A DNA stretch of 64,000 nucleotides from Methanobacteriota archaeon (GTDB lineage Archaea; Thermoplasmatota; E2; JACPAO01; JAHWKR01), in the NCBI GenBank assembly GCA_019347805.1, contig JAHWKR010000001.1, positions 1 through 64,000 of the forward strand. The letters run 5' to 3'. The first letter of the stretch is position 1. Each line of letters starts with the position of its first letter. A model generated the notes under the pieces. The model was not told the DNA's origin and searched no databases. It saw only the letters and a list, made by a program, of their open reading frames with translations. Of the stretch, positions 46,011 through 53,246 are shown one piece after another. Both the position numbers and the translations under genes were made by a program.

Positions 46011-47621
46011 ATGGCTGCCAATCCCAGTACCGTAAAGGCGCTCGAAGGCCGCGGTTTCGACAAGGAGACCGCGGAGAGGCTCGCCGAGGGCCGGACCCTC
46101 AAGGACATCCAGGGCCTCGACAAGAAGGGGCTCATGGAGCTCGGCTTCACGGGCAACGAGGCCCAGGACGTCATCGAGAAGCTCGCCAAGGCGAAGCGCC
46201 CGAAGGCGCCGTCGGCCCGCAAACCCAAGGAACCGGCCGTGCACGAGGTCCTCGAGGCCTACGTCGACGTGCCGGAGGAGTGGACCGCGGAAGAGGAGAA
46301 GCTGCGCGACCGCATCATCAAGAAGGTCGAGAAGCTCAACGAGGGCGTCCACGAGCACGAGATCGTCGTCATGCCGCACCGTGTGATGCGCGAGATCATC
46401 AAGATGGCCCTCGAACGCGACGCCGATGCGAAGCTCATCGACCGTGTCGTCGAAAAGAGCGTCGACGTCTTGCGCCGCATCCGCATCGACCCGACCGAGG
46501 CGGTCGGCATCGTCGGCGCCCAGTCCATCGGCGAACCGGGTACGCAGATGACCATGCGTACCTTCCACTACGCCGGTGTCGCTGAGATCAACGTCACGTT
46601 GGGTCTTCCGCGTCTCATCGAGATCGTCGACGCGCGCCGCCAGCCGTCGACGCCGATGATGAACATCTATCTCCAGGAAGGCTGGAACGCCGACGCGGCG
46701 AAGGCCCAGGTGGTCGCCAACGAGATCGAGACGACCTACCTCAAGGACGTCGCGGCCATCGACACCGACATGGTCGAGCTCAAGCTTGTGATCCGCCCCG
46801 ACAAGGCGAAGATGAAGGTCAAGTCGCTGACCCGCGACGACCTCCTCGACATCCTCAAGAAGCTCCGCAAGGCGAAGGCGGAGCCGGTGCCGGAGTCGGA
46901 CGAGATCGAGGTCATCCTCGATGAGCCCGGCTTCAAGCGCCTGCAACAGGTGCAGCACCAGGCGTCCAACATCAAGGTCAAGGGCCTCGACGGCATCAAG
47001 CGGGTCGTCATCCGCAAGGAGACCGGCCACGGCTACGTCATCTATTCCGAGGGTTCCAACCTCGCCGACGTGCTCAAGGTCCGGGGCGTCGACCCGCGAA
47101 GGACGACCACGAACGACATCCAGGCCATCTACGAGGTGCTCGGCATCGAGGCCGCGCGCAACAAGATCATGGAGGAGGCCTACGCCACGCTCAGCGAGCA
47201 AGGGCTTCTTGTCGACCGGCGGCACCTCATGCTGGTCGCCGACGTCATGACCGCCGACGGCTCCGTCAAGGCCATCGGTCGCCAGGGCATCTCCGGTCAG
47301 AAATCGTCCATCCTGGCCCGTGCCGCGTTCGAGATCACGGTCGACCACCTCTTGCGCGCCGGCATGCGCGGCGAGAACGACCACCTGCAGGGTGTGGCCG
47401 AGAACATCATCGTCGGTCAACCGGTCAACATCGGCACAGGTGCCGTGCGGCTCGCGGTGGACCAGAAGAAGTTCGCCGAGGTCAAGCCCATCCCCCTCCC
47501 CCCGCCCCCGGTCCGCAAGGAGCCGACCCCTGTCTTGGAGGAAGAGCCCCTGCCGCTCGAGGAACCTGAAGAGGAGCCCGAGACGGAAACGGCCGAGGGT
47601 GAAGTCACCAGCGAGACATAG
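46011..47621 (+). CDS. rpoA2: DNA-directed RNA polymerase subunit A'' with N- and C-terminal extensions
   Basis: A 536-residue subunit, against roughly 380-400 in most archaea. The canonical part spans about residues 85-490: [21 protein letters not shown] and [21 protein letters not shown] in the trigger-loop region, and [19 protein letters not shown] in the jaw/cleft. The first 60 residues ([18 protein letters not shown], then [21 protein letters not shown]) form an extra helical, hairpin-like domain. The last 40 residues are Pro/Glu-rich and acidic. AGGAGG overlaps the rpoA1 stop. The extensions are unusual and may contact DNA or elongation factors. Confidence 0.96.
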   Translation: MAANPSTVKALEGRGFDKETAERLAEGRTLKDIQGLDKKGLMELGFTGNEAQDVIEKLAKAKRPKAPSARKPKEPAVHEVLEAYVDVPEEWTAEEEKLRDRIIKKVEKLNEGVHEHEIVVMPHRVMREIIKMALERDADAKLIDRVVEKSVDVLRRIRIDPTEAVGIVGAQSIGEPGTQMTMRTFHYAGVAEINVTLGLPRLIEIVDARRQPSTPMMNIYLQEGWNADAAKAQVVANEIETTYLKDVAAIDTDMVELKLVIRPDKAKMKVKSLTRDDLLDILKKLRKAKAEPVPESDEIEVILDEPGFKRLQQVQHQASNIKVKGLDGIKRVVIRKETGHGYVIYSEGSNLADVLKVRGVDPRRTTTNDIQAIYEVLGIEAARNKIMEEAYATLSEQGLLVDRRHLMLVADVMTADGSVKAIGRQGISGQKSSILARAAFEITVDHLLRAGMRGENDHLQGVAENIIVGQPVNIGTGAVRLAVDQKKFAEVKPIPLPPPPVRKEPTPVLEEEPLPLEEPEEEPETETAEGEVTSET

Positions 47622-47643
47622 AGAAGATTAGGAGAGACCCCGT

Positions 47644-47943
47644 ATGGATGTGAACCGCGCATTGCGCTCCGCCGTCACCACGGGCAAGGTCCTTCTCGGC
47701 GGCGACCAGACCATGAGGTCCATCGCCGACGGGAGCGCCAAGCTCGTCGTCGTCAGCTCGAACCACCCCGAGACCGAGGCGCTCAAAGACGCCGCGAGCA
47801 AGAAGAACGTACCTGTCTACGAGTTCCCTGGTCGTCGCACCGAGCTCGGCCCCGCTTGCGGCAAGCCGTTCCCGGTCGGCGTCCTCTGCGTCCTCGACCC
47901 GGGTGCGAGCGACGTGCTCGGTCTTAAAAAGGAGGCCGCGTAG
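47644..47943 (+). CDS. rpl30e: Ribosomal protein L30e
   Basis: A 99-residue archaeal L30e. It follows the fold of the L7Ae/L30e family with TGKVLLGGDQTMRSIADGSAKLVVVSSNH and GRRTELGPACGKPFPVGVLCVLDPG, which includes the RNA-binding loop. AGGAGAG precedes the ATG. The position between rpoA2 and nusA is the conserved archaeal order. Confidence 0.95.
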   Translation: MDVNRALRSAVTTGKVLLGGDQTMRSIADGSAKLVVVSSNHPETEALKDAASKKNVPVYEFPGRRTELGPACGKPFPVGVLCVLDPGASDVLGLKKEAA

Positions 47944-47988
47944 TACTAGACGCGACGCCCTGACCGCCTCGGCCATTGGTCGGTCCGG

Positions 47989-47998
47989 TCTTATAGGG
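47989..47998 (+). promoter_or_regulatory. TATA box for nusA
   Basis: TCTTATAGGG lies 38 bases before ATG 48036, so nusA has its own promoter as well as any read-through. Confidence 0.55.
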
Positions 47999-48035
47999 CG
48001 TCCGCGTACGGCGAATCAGCCGCATAGGTGTTCCG

Positions 48036-48530
48036 ATGGGCGAAGTCACTCTTTCCATGGAAGCGATGCAGATCATCGCGACCGCAGAAGACGTCATCCT
48101 CAAAGAGGCCCGCAAACAGATCCTGAAAGGCAAGGACGCGGGCGAGAAGGCCCCGGTCGGCCAACTCAAGATCAACATCATGGACCTTGTGGAGGAGGAG
48201 GACAAGATCACCTTCCTCGTCGGCAAGGGCCAATTGGGTCTTGCGCTCGGAAAGGGCGCGCGCAACCTCGAGGCGCTCAAGAAAGTGTTCGGCAAGGAGG
48301 TCAAGGTGGTCGAATACGACGACGACCTCGAGCGCTTCGTGCGCAACCTGTTCAAGCCGCACACCATCGAGACCATCTCGGTCGAGTCCGAGGAGGACGG
48401 CATCTTCGTCCGCTGCGTCGTCAAGCCCGAGGACAAGGGCAAGGCCATCGGCAAGGCCGGACGCAACATCAACGTCGTCAGGACGTTGGCGCGGCGCCAC
48501 CACAACATCTCGGAGCTGAAAGTCGAGTAG
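48036..48530 (+). CDS. nusA: NusA-like KH-domain transcription factor
   Basis: A 164-residue archaeal NusA homologue consisting only of tandem KH domains (no S1 or polymerase-binding domain). KH1 includes FLVGKGQLGLALGKGARNL and KH2 includes VKPEDKGKAIGKAGRNINVVRTLA. It is thought to bind nascent RNA at termination or antitermination. A perfect hairpin covers its stop codon (48516-48538). A recoded copy of its last eight residues lies 77 bases downstream. In most archaea rps12 follows directly; here an ABC transporter region intervenes. Confidence 0.95.
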   Translation: MGEVTLSMEAMQIIATAEDVILKEARKQILKGKDAGEKAPVGQLKINIMDLVEEEDKITFLVGKGQLGLALGKGARNLEALKKVFGKEVKVVEYDDDLERFVRNLFKPHTIETISVESEEDGIFVRCVVKPEDKGKAIGKAGRNINVVRTLARRHHNISELKVE

Positions 48531-48538
48531 ACTTTCAG
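48516..48538 (+). repeat. Hairpin spanning the nusA stop codon
   Basis: Nine-base arms CTGAAAGTC and GACTTTCAG surround loop GAGTA. The stop TAG begins in the loop and ends at the first base of the 3' arm. The matching structure at 48595-48613 has arms GAAGGTC and GACCTTC with the same loop, so one A-T pair has changed to G-C in both arms together. Confidence 0.8.
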
Positions 48539-48580
48539 TGACGAGACAGTGACCCGAGCCGGCCCGAGGTCGGCGAGGGG

Positions 48581-48613
48581 AACATCAGCGAATTGAAGGT
48601 CGAGTAGACCTTC
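48581..48613 (+). repeat. Recoded duplicate of the nusA 3' end
   Basis: Reading AAC ATC AGC GAA TTG AAG, then GTC GAG TAG, this segment encodes NISELKVE and a stop, exactly the nusA C-terminus. The nusA copy itself uses TCG, GAG, CTG and AAA for SELK. The serine codon differs at all three positions. Upstream in the same frame there is no further similarity to nusA. The copy ends in the covarying hairpin. It may be an attachment-site half or a replacement scar. Confidence 0.75.
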
Positions 48614-48655
48614 GCGCTCGTCTCTTCCTTCCCTTTCCCGTTTCTTTTCTTCATC
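48614..48655 (+). terminator. Pyrimidine/T-rich tract after the nusA region
   Basis: A run of C and T with several TTTC and TTTT groups (about 48620-48654) follows the second hairpin and is a plausible archaeal termination tract. Confidence 0.4.
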
Positions 48656-48752
48656 CTGATGAGCGAGCGACAGCGCCGTCGATCGTTCCGATACGTGGAT
48701 CCGCCGAGGCCTACCAGGACCGGACGGCGGCCCCGCTCACACAAGAAGAAAA

Positions 48753-49005
48753 GTCCGTCCAAAACCGGGACGGACCCTTGGAGGGGTGGAGAGGGACCCC
48801 CTTGCGGGGGTGCTTGGAGGTATCGGTTGAGCCTGACCCCCCGAAGGGGGCTTGGAGGTATGCAGCGATGAGAGGGACCCCCGTGCGGGGGTGCTTGGAG
48901 GTATCCGGTGAGAGGGACCCCGCCCCGAGGGGGCGGGGGTGTGGTGGCGTGGTGGTGCGTGCGTTCCCGCCCGAAGGCGGGGAGGACGCGCTTGCGCGTG
49001 TCCTC
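48753..49005 (+). repeat. Hairpin array A
   Basis: Six to seven consecutive GC-rich stem-loops. The first is GTCCGTCC with GGACGGAC (48753-48775). Next come three units of the form GGGACCCCC, a short loop, GGGGG and then TGCTTGGAGGTAT (GGAGGT at 48816, 48854 and 48897). Then come CCCCGCCCC with GGGGCGGGG (48917-48938), CCCGCC with GGCGGG near 48966-48981, and a final GCGC stem to about 49003. Loops and stem bases vary while pairing is kept. No spacer diversity of CRISPR type. It precedes the ABC transporter promoter. Confidence 0.8.
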
Positions 49006-49111
49006 AACGTTACAAAGCACTAGACGCAGATAAGAGGTTCTGAAGCCGTGGACGGACGAACAGCGGGGGCTTTCCGGGGCCCGATCCGCCGGCTCTTGAG
49101 TATCCAGGCAA

Positions 49112-49120
49112 ACCTTATGC
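49112..49120 (+). promoter_or_regulatory. TATA box for the ABC transporter
   Basis: ACCTTATGC ends 25 bases before GTG 49145, consistent with a leaderless message that starts just downstream of hairpin array A. Confidence 0.55.
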
Positions 49121-49144
49121 GCCGTCCTCTTCTCGACGGCCTCC

Positions 49145-49933
49145 GTGCTCGCCGTCCAGACCCGTCGCCTCGGCAAGACCTTTCGCACCGGCGACCTGGA
49201 TGTCCCGGTGCTGCACGAGGTCGACCTCGCCGTCCCGCGCGGGGCCTTCGTGAGCCTGATGGGGCCCTCCGGTTCCGGGAAATCGACGCTCCTGCACCTG
49301 GTCGGGCTCCTCGACACGCCGACCGTCGGCGGGGTGCGCCTGATGGGCCGCGACACGCGCCGCCTCGATGCCGACGGCCGCGCCAGGGCACGTCGCGACC
49401 TCGTCGGTTTTGTCTTCCAGTCGTTCCACCTCGTCCCGTCCGCGTCGGCGTTGGAGAACGTCATGCTGCCGATGGCCTTCGCCGGGGTGTCGCGCCACAA
49501 GCGGAAGAAGCGCGCCGAGGCGCTCCTTGAAGAGGTCGGCCTCACGGACCGCGTCAAGCACAAGCCGAACGAGCTTTCGGGCGGTCAGAAACAGCGGGTG
49601 GCGATCGCCCGTGCGCTCGCGTTGGACCCGCCCATCATCCTCGCCGACGAACCGACCGGCAACCTCGATTCAAAGACATCGCGAGAGGTGATGACGCTCT
49701 TTTCGCGTCTCCACGGCGAGGGCAGGACCATCGTCCAGGTGACCCATGACGAGGAGATGGCGCGCTATGGCGACCGCATCATCGACATCCGCGACGGCCG
49801 TATCGTGCAGGAGCGCGACCGCACCGGACTCGTGCGTCGGGTGCGACCGACCGCGGAAGCAACGGACGGGCCGACGACCGCGTTGGGCCAGGTGGCCGAT
49901 GTTCGCCTCAAGCGCGAGGGGGTGCGACCATAA
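49145..49933 (+). CDS. MacB/LolD-type ABC transporter ATP-binding protein
   Basis: A 262-residue ATPase. It has Walker A GPSGSGKST, Q-loop FVFQSFHLVPSASALENV, signature LSGGQKQR, Walker B IILADEPTGNLDS and switch histidine in VTHDEEMARYGDR. The ENV-LPM pattern after the Q-loop is typical of the LolD/MacB exporter branch. The GTG start matches a leaderless promoter. The C-terminal 40 residues are an Arg/Pro extension. The permease follows immediately, and hairpin arrays lie on both sides of the pair. Confidence 0.93.
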   Translation: MLAVQTRRLGKTFRTGDLDVPVLHEVDLAVPRGAFVSLMGPSGSGKSTLLHLVGLLDTPTVGGVRLMGRDTRRLDADGRARARRDLVGFVFQSFHLVPSASALENVMLPMAFAGVSRHKRKKRAEALLEEVGLTDRVKHKPNELSGGQKQRVAIARALALDPPIILADEPTGNLDSKTSREVMTLFSRLHGEGRTIVQVTHDEEMARYGDRIIDIRDGRIVQERDRTGLVRRVRPTAEATDGPTTALGQVADVRLKREGVRP

Positions 49934-49953
49934 TCGTCCTCGAAGCGCTCCGC

Positions 49954-51180
49954 ATGGCGATGCGTTCGCTCTGGACGCACAAAACGCGCTCGCTTCTGAC
50001 CATCCTCGGTGTCGTCATCGGCATCGGTTCGGTGCTCGCGGTGGTGACGCTCGGTGCGTCGTTCGAAGAAAGTGTGGTGTCGCAGTTCGACGCCTTCGAC
50101 CAGCGCTCGGTCTTCGTCATGGCGAACGACGGCTCGACACCACATGGACCACCGGACCCGGGGCAGTTCGGTCTCATCTTCACCGAGATCGACCGGCAAG
50201 CGCTCGCGGCGATGTCTGGAGTGGAACGGGTGCTCGCCGAGGGCAAGGTGCCGGTCGCGGGCCTCGCCTATGGTGAGATGGAATCACCCTACAAGGAGCT
50301 CAGCGCGGTCGACCTGGCGGCGCAGGTGCTCGCGGCGGAGCGGTTCGCATCAGGCGGCGTCTTCATGTCGGGTGAAGAGGAGGCGGTGCTCGGTGCGACG
50401 GTCGCTGAGCGCCTCGGGGGCGGCACGGCGGTGGAGATCGGCAGCGAGATCGGCCTGCGCTATCCCGACGGCACGTTGCGCACCGTGACGGTGACCGGGG
50501 TCCTTGCGGACCAGGAAGGGGTGTTCGAGGAGGCGGACGGCCAGGTCTACGTCCCGCTCGAGCCGTTCTACACGACGATGCGCAAGAGCCCGTCCACGGC
50601 TGAGGAGGTGCGTGTCTACAGCGCCCTCACGGTCCTCGTGGGCGACCCGCGCGACGTCGTCCAGGTGCGCGACCGCATCGAGGCCCACATGCAGGACGAG
50701 AGCGATGCGAGCCGGCTCCTTGTCGGTTCGACGGAGATCCTGGTCATGACGCCGGGCGACATCACCGACCAGATCAGCGCCGCCTTCGCGCAGATCACCA
50801 CGTTCATCGGCGCGATCGCCGTCGTCTCGCTCCTCGTCGGTGCCATCGGCATCGCCAACATCATGCTGGTCTCGGTGGCGGAGCGGACGCGCGAGATCGG
50901 CGTCATGAAGGCAATAGGGGCGCTCGACCGCGACGTCCGGTCGCTCTTTCTGTTCGAGGCGGTCCTGGTCGGCCTCCTCGGTTCGCTCCTCGGCATCGGG
51001 CTCGGCCTCGGCGGCGGTGCGATGCTCGTGCGTTTCCTCTTCGAGACGACGGTGACGTTGCCGTGGGACTGGCTCGTCGTGTCGGTCGGGGTCGGGGTGT
51101 TCGTCGGCGGTCTGGCGGGTTACCTGCCCGCCAGACGGGCGACGAAGATCGATCCGGTCCTGGCGCTCGCACGCGAATGA
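49954..51180 (+). CDS. MacB-type ABC transporter permease
   Basis: A 408-residue permease. One N-terminal helix (HKTRSLLTILGVVIGIGSVLAVVTLG) is followed by a large periplasm-type MacB_PCD domain (about 40-270) and three C-terminal FtsX-type helices (about 278-400) with the ERTREIGVMKAIGALDRDV loop. Type VII ABC proteins perform mechanotransmission, exporting peptides or lipoproteins or modulating envelope enzymes. Homologues usually start 7-10 residues earlier. Here the in-frame upstream codons are ATA ATC GTC CTC GAA, so ATG 49954 may not be the true start. A hairpin covers the stop. Confidence 0.92.
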   Translation: MAMRSLWTHKTRSLLTILGVVIGIGSVLAVVTLGASFEESVVSQFDAFDQRSVFVMANDGSTPHGPPDPGQFGLIFTEIDRQALAAMSGVERVLAEGKVPVAGLAYGEMESPYKELSAVDLAAQVLAAERFASGGVFMSGEEEAVLGATVAERLGGGTAVEIGSEIGLRYPDGTLRTVTVTGVLADQEGVFEEADGQVYVPLEPFYTTMRKSPSTAEEVRVYSALTVLVGDPRDVVQVRDRIEAHMQDESDASRLLVGSTEILVMTPGDITDQISAAFAQITTFIGAIAVVSLLVGAIGIANIMLVSVAERTREIGVMKAIGALDRDVRSLFLFEAVLVGLLGSLLGIGLGLGGGAMLVRFLFETTVTLPWDWLVVSVGVGVFVGGLAGYLPARRATKIDPVLALARE

Positions 51181-51200
51181 ACAGTGCGCGAGAGAAGAAA

Positions 51201-51596
51201 GGGACCCCGCCCCTTGCGGGGCGGGGGCTTGGTGGTGTGGTGGTCCTTGCGTGCGTCTGTGCGGCAAAGCCGCGGTGATCGGGACCCCGCCCGTTTCCGG
51301 GCGGGATGTGGTGGTGGTGCGTGCGTGGACGAGAGGGACACCCCACGCCCGAAGGGCGCGGGGGTTCGGAGGTATGGCTTTTTAAGAGGAAGGAGACCCG
51401 CATTCTCATGCGGGGAGGTGTGGTGGTCGGAGGTATCGATTGATCGGGACCCCGCCCGTTTCCGGGCGGGGTGTGGTGGTGGTGCGTGCGTGTTTGAGAG
51501 AGACCCGCACTTTCGTGCGGGGAGGTGTGGTGGTCGGAGGTATCGTTTGAACGGTACCCGCCCAAGGGCGGGAGGGTGGCGTGGGGGTGCGTGCGT
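51201..51596 (+). repeat. Hairpin array B
   Basis: Seven consecutive stem-loops on the far side of the ABC transporter. Two unit types occur. One ends GTGGTGGTGCGTGCGTG, the other CGGAGGTATCG followed by a TTGA-like end. A 52-base unit at 51276-51327 recurs at 51441-51492 with one difference. A 30-base segment at 51409-51438 recurs exactly at 51516-51545. The stems just before these are CCCGCAT with ATGCGGG and CCCGCAC with GTGCGGG, a compensatory change. Loops are TTGC, TTTC, TCTC, GAA or CAA. Confidence 0.85.
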
Positions 51597-51603
51597 CGGC
51601 GCG

Positions 51604-51871
51604 GCCCGAGGACCGTGCGCCGTCATGTCTACCAAATCGGTACGTTCTTGAACGCGTCTCAAGCCCTGTGCCTTCGAACAGTGGAGGAGGCCCGGAAAGT
51701 CTTCACTTGTCGTCTGACCGCTCTGGACAAGCGACCCCTCCGAAGACATGTCGAATGGGCCCTCGCCGCAAGCTTCATCCGTCGCTGCCCCAGACCATCG
51801 CCGGCCCCCACTGGGTGCCTTATGCCCTGCTTGGAGCGTCCGCCGCCCCTCCCCTGGAAAAACCCCCATTA
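51604..51871. other. Gene-free stretch between array B and the rps12 promoter
   Basis: About 270 bases with stop-interrupted, low-conviction open frames on both strands. I see no recognisable domain, RNA gene or repeat. It may be a degraded sequence left by the insertion that separated nusA from rps12. Confidence 0.4.
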
Positions 51872-51882
51872 CGGTTATATAG
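51872..51882 (+). promoter_or_regulatory. TATA box for the rps12-rps7 operon
   Basis: CGGTTATATAG predicts a start near 51905, giving a leader of about 100 bases. The element is nearly symmetric, and a minus-strand promoter is possible. Confidence 0.6.
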
Positions 51883-51929
51883 GGGAACCTGAATCGGCGG
51901 CCCTACTCCGGCGCAGGGTGCCGTCTGAA

Positions 51930-51990
51930 GGCCCCCGCCCCGCCCCCCTGTCCTACCGCGTAGTAGGAAGAGGTGGGGCGTCGGAGGGCC
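51930..51990 (+). promoter_or_regulatory. Structured 5' leader of rps12
   Basis: The leader can fold into an inner hairpin (TCCTAC 51951-51956 with GTAGGA 51963-51968). An outer GC stem (GGCCC..CCG..CCCC from 51930 pairing with GGGG..CGG..GGGCC ending 51990) encloses it. Such a leader could mediate feedback by a ribosomal protein; no motif is specific enough to name one. Confidence 0.45.
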
Positions 51991-52005
51991 TGAAAGAGGA
52001 TCACT

Positions 52006-52434
52006 ATGGCAACCGGACTCAACGCGGCCCGTAAACTCCAGGCGGAACGGCAGAAGTTCCGCTGGTCGGACCGCTATTACAAGAGGCGTGTACTTCGGCT
52101 CAAAGAGAAGGCCGACCCGCTCGGGGGTGTCCCCCAAGCCCGCGGCATCGTCGTGGAGAAGGTCGGCATCGAGGCGAAACAACCGAACTCGGCCATCCGC
52201 AAGTGCGTGAAGGTGCAGCTCATCAAGAACGGTCGTCAGGTGACGGCGTTCGCTCCCGGTGACGGCGCCATCAACTACATCGATGAGCACGACGAGGTCA
52301 TGATCGAGGGCATCGGTGGCCGCATGGGACGTTCCTACGGTGACATCCCCGGTGTGCGCTTCAAGGTCATCCAGGTCAACAGCGTCTCGCTCATCGAACT
52401 GGTGCGCGGCAAGAAAGAAAAACCGATGCGGTGA
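52006..52434 (+). CDS. rps12: Ribosomal protein S12
   Basis: A 142-residue archaeal/eukaryotic-type S12 (uS12). Conserved decoding-site segments are present: [41 protein letters not shown] and [17 protein letters not shown]. The length is standard. rps7 starts 4 bases after the stop. It has its own promoter with a structured leader, unlike the compact operon seen in many archaea. Confidence 0.97.
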   Translation: MATGLNAARKLQAERQKFRWSDRYYKRRVLRLKEKADPLGGVPQARGIVVEKVGIEAKQPNSAIRKCVKVQLIKNGRQVTAFAPGDGAINYIDEHDEVMIEGIGGRMGRSYGDIPGVRFKVIQVNSVSLIELVRGKKEKPMR

Positions 52435-52438
52435 GCCC

Positions 52439-53089
52439 ATGGTCGAAGAAGAATCCCCCGTCGTCGAAGAGGTCGAAGCGACCGAGGAGTCGGAGCTCGC
52501 CCCCGAGGAGCCCGCCATCCACATCCCGGTCCCGCCGCTCTTCGGCAAGTACAGCATGGACGACATCGTGGTCGCCGACCCCGGTCTCGTCCGCTACGTC
52601 AACCTGCGCGGCATCGCCATCCCCCACCAGGGCGCGAAGTACGCCAACCGCCAGTTCGGCAAGGCGAAGACCTCCATCGTGGAGCGTCTCGTGAACGCCA
52701 TGATGCGCGGTGCGGAGTACACGGGCAAGAAGCTCAAGTCGTACAAGGTCGTCGAGGACGCTTTCGCCATCATCGCGGAGCGCACGAAGGAGAACCCGGT
52801 CCAGATCCTCGTCCAGGCCCTCCAGAGATGCGCGCCGAAGGAGGAGATCACCCGTCTCCGTTATGGTGGGATCAAGGTCCCGAAGGCGGTCGACTGCGCG
52901 CCGCAGCGCCGCCTCGACATCGCCCTGCGCAACATCGCCAAGGGGGCCCGCGAGGCCACCTTCAAGACGAAGAAGACCGCCGCCCAGTGCCTTGCGGACG
53001 AGATCCTCAAGGCGTCCAAGGGCGACATGGCGAGCTTCGGCGTGGCGAAGAAAGAGGACATCGAGCGCGTCGCCAAGTCGGCCCGTTAG
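52439..53089 (+). CDS. rps7: Ribosomal protein S7
   Basis: A 216-residue archaeal S7 (uS7). An acidic N-terminal extension of about 30 residues (EEESPVVEEVEATEES) precedes the conserved core from FGKYSMDDI. RQFGKAKTSIVERLVNAMM and QILVQALQRCAPKEEITRLRYGGI contact 16S rRNA. ATG 52439 is the first codon after the S12 stop that fits. It is cotranscribed with S12. Confidence 0.96.
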   Translation: MVEEESPVVEEVEATEESELAPEEPAIHIPVPPLFGKYSMDDIVVADPGLVRYVNLRGIAIPHQGAKYANRQFGKAKTSIVERLVNAMMRGAEYTGKKLKSYKVVEDAFAIIAERTKENPVQILVQALQRCAPKEEITRLRYGGIKVPKAVDCAPQRRLDIALRNIAKGAREATFKTKKTAAQCLADEILKASKGDMASFGVAKKEDIERVAKSAR

Positions 53090-53112
53090 ACCCGCCGCCC
53101 GGCTCGACGGAT

Positions 53113-53121
53113 AGCTTTATC
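53113..53121 (+). promoter_or_regulatory. TATA box for the EF-2 gene
   Basis: AGCTTTATC suggests RNA starting near 53145 and a leader of about 100 bases before ATG 53247, so the ATG at 53127 would lie upstream of the transcript. Confidence 0.5.
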
Positions 53122-53246
53122 CGACCATGCCGGGCGAGCCTGTCCACCCTCCCCCCTCTCCTCCCCGTGACTCTCCCCCGACGTTCATCCCGGCACGTGG
53201 CCTTGCCCCGGAGCCGGTCATCACCGTCCAACCCGAGGCCGCTCCC

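Noticed and set aside
48753..49005. CRISPR array
   Set aside because: Repeats are GC hairpins of unequal length without uniform unique spacers, and no cas genes are in the window.
51120..51869. Repetitive His/Pro/Arg-rich open frames over hairpin array B on both strands
   Set aside because: Repeated peptides simply mirror the DNA repeats. Variation follows stem pairing, not codon position, so they are not treated as proteins.
53127..53246. A 40-residue Pro-rich N-terminal extension of EF-2
   Set aside because: The predicted transcript begins downstream of this ATG, and EF-2 proteins universally start at the position encoded at 53247.
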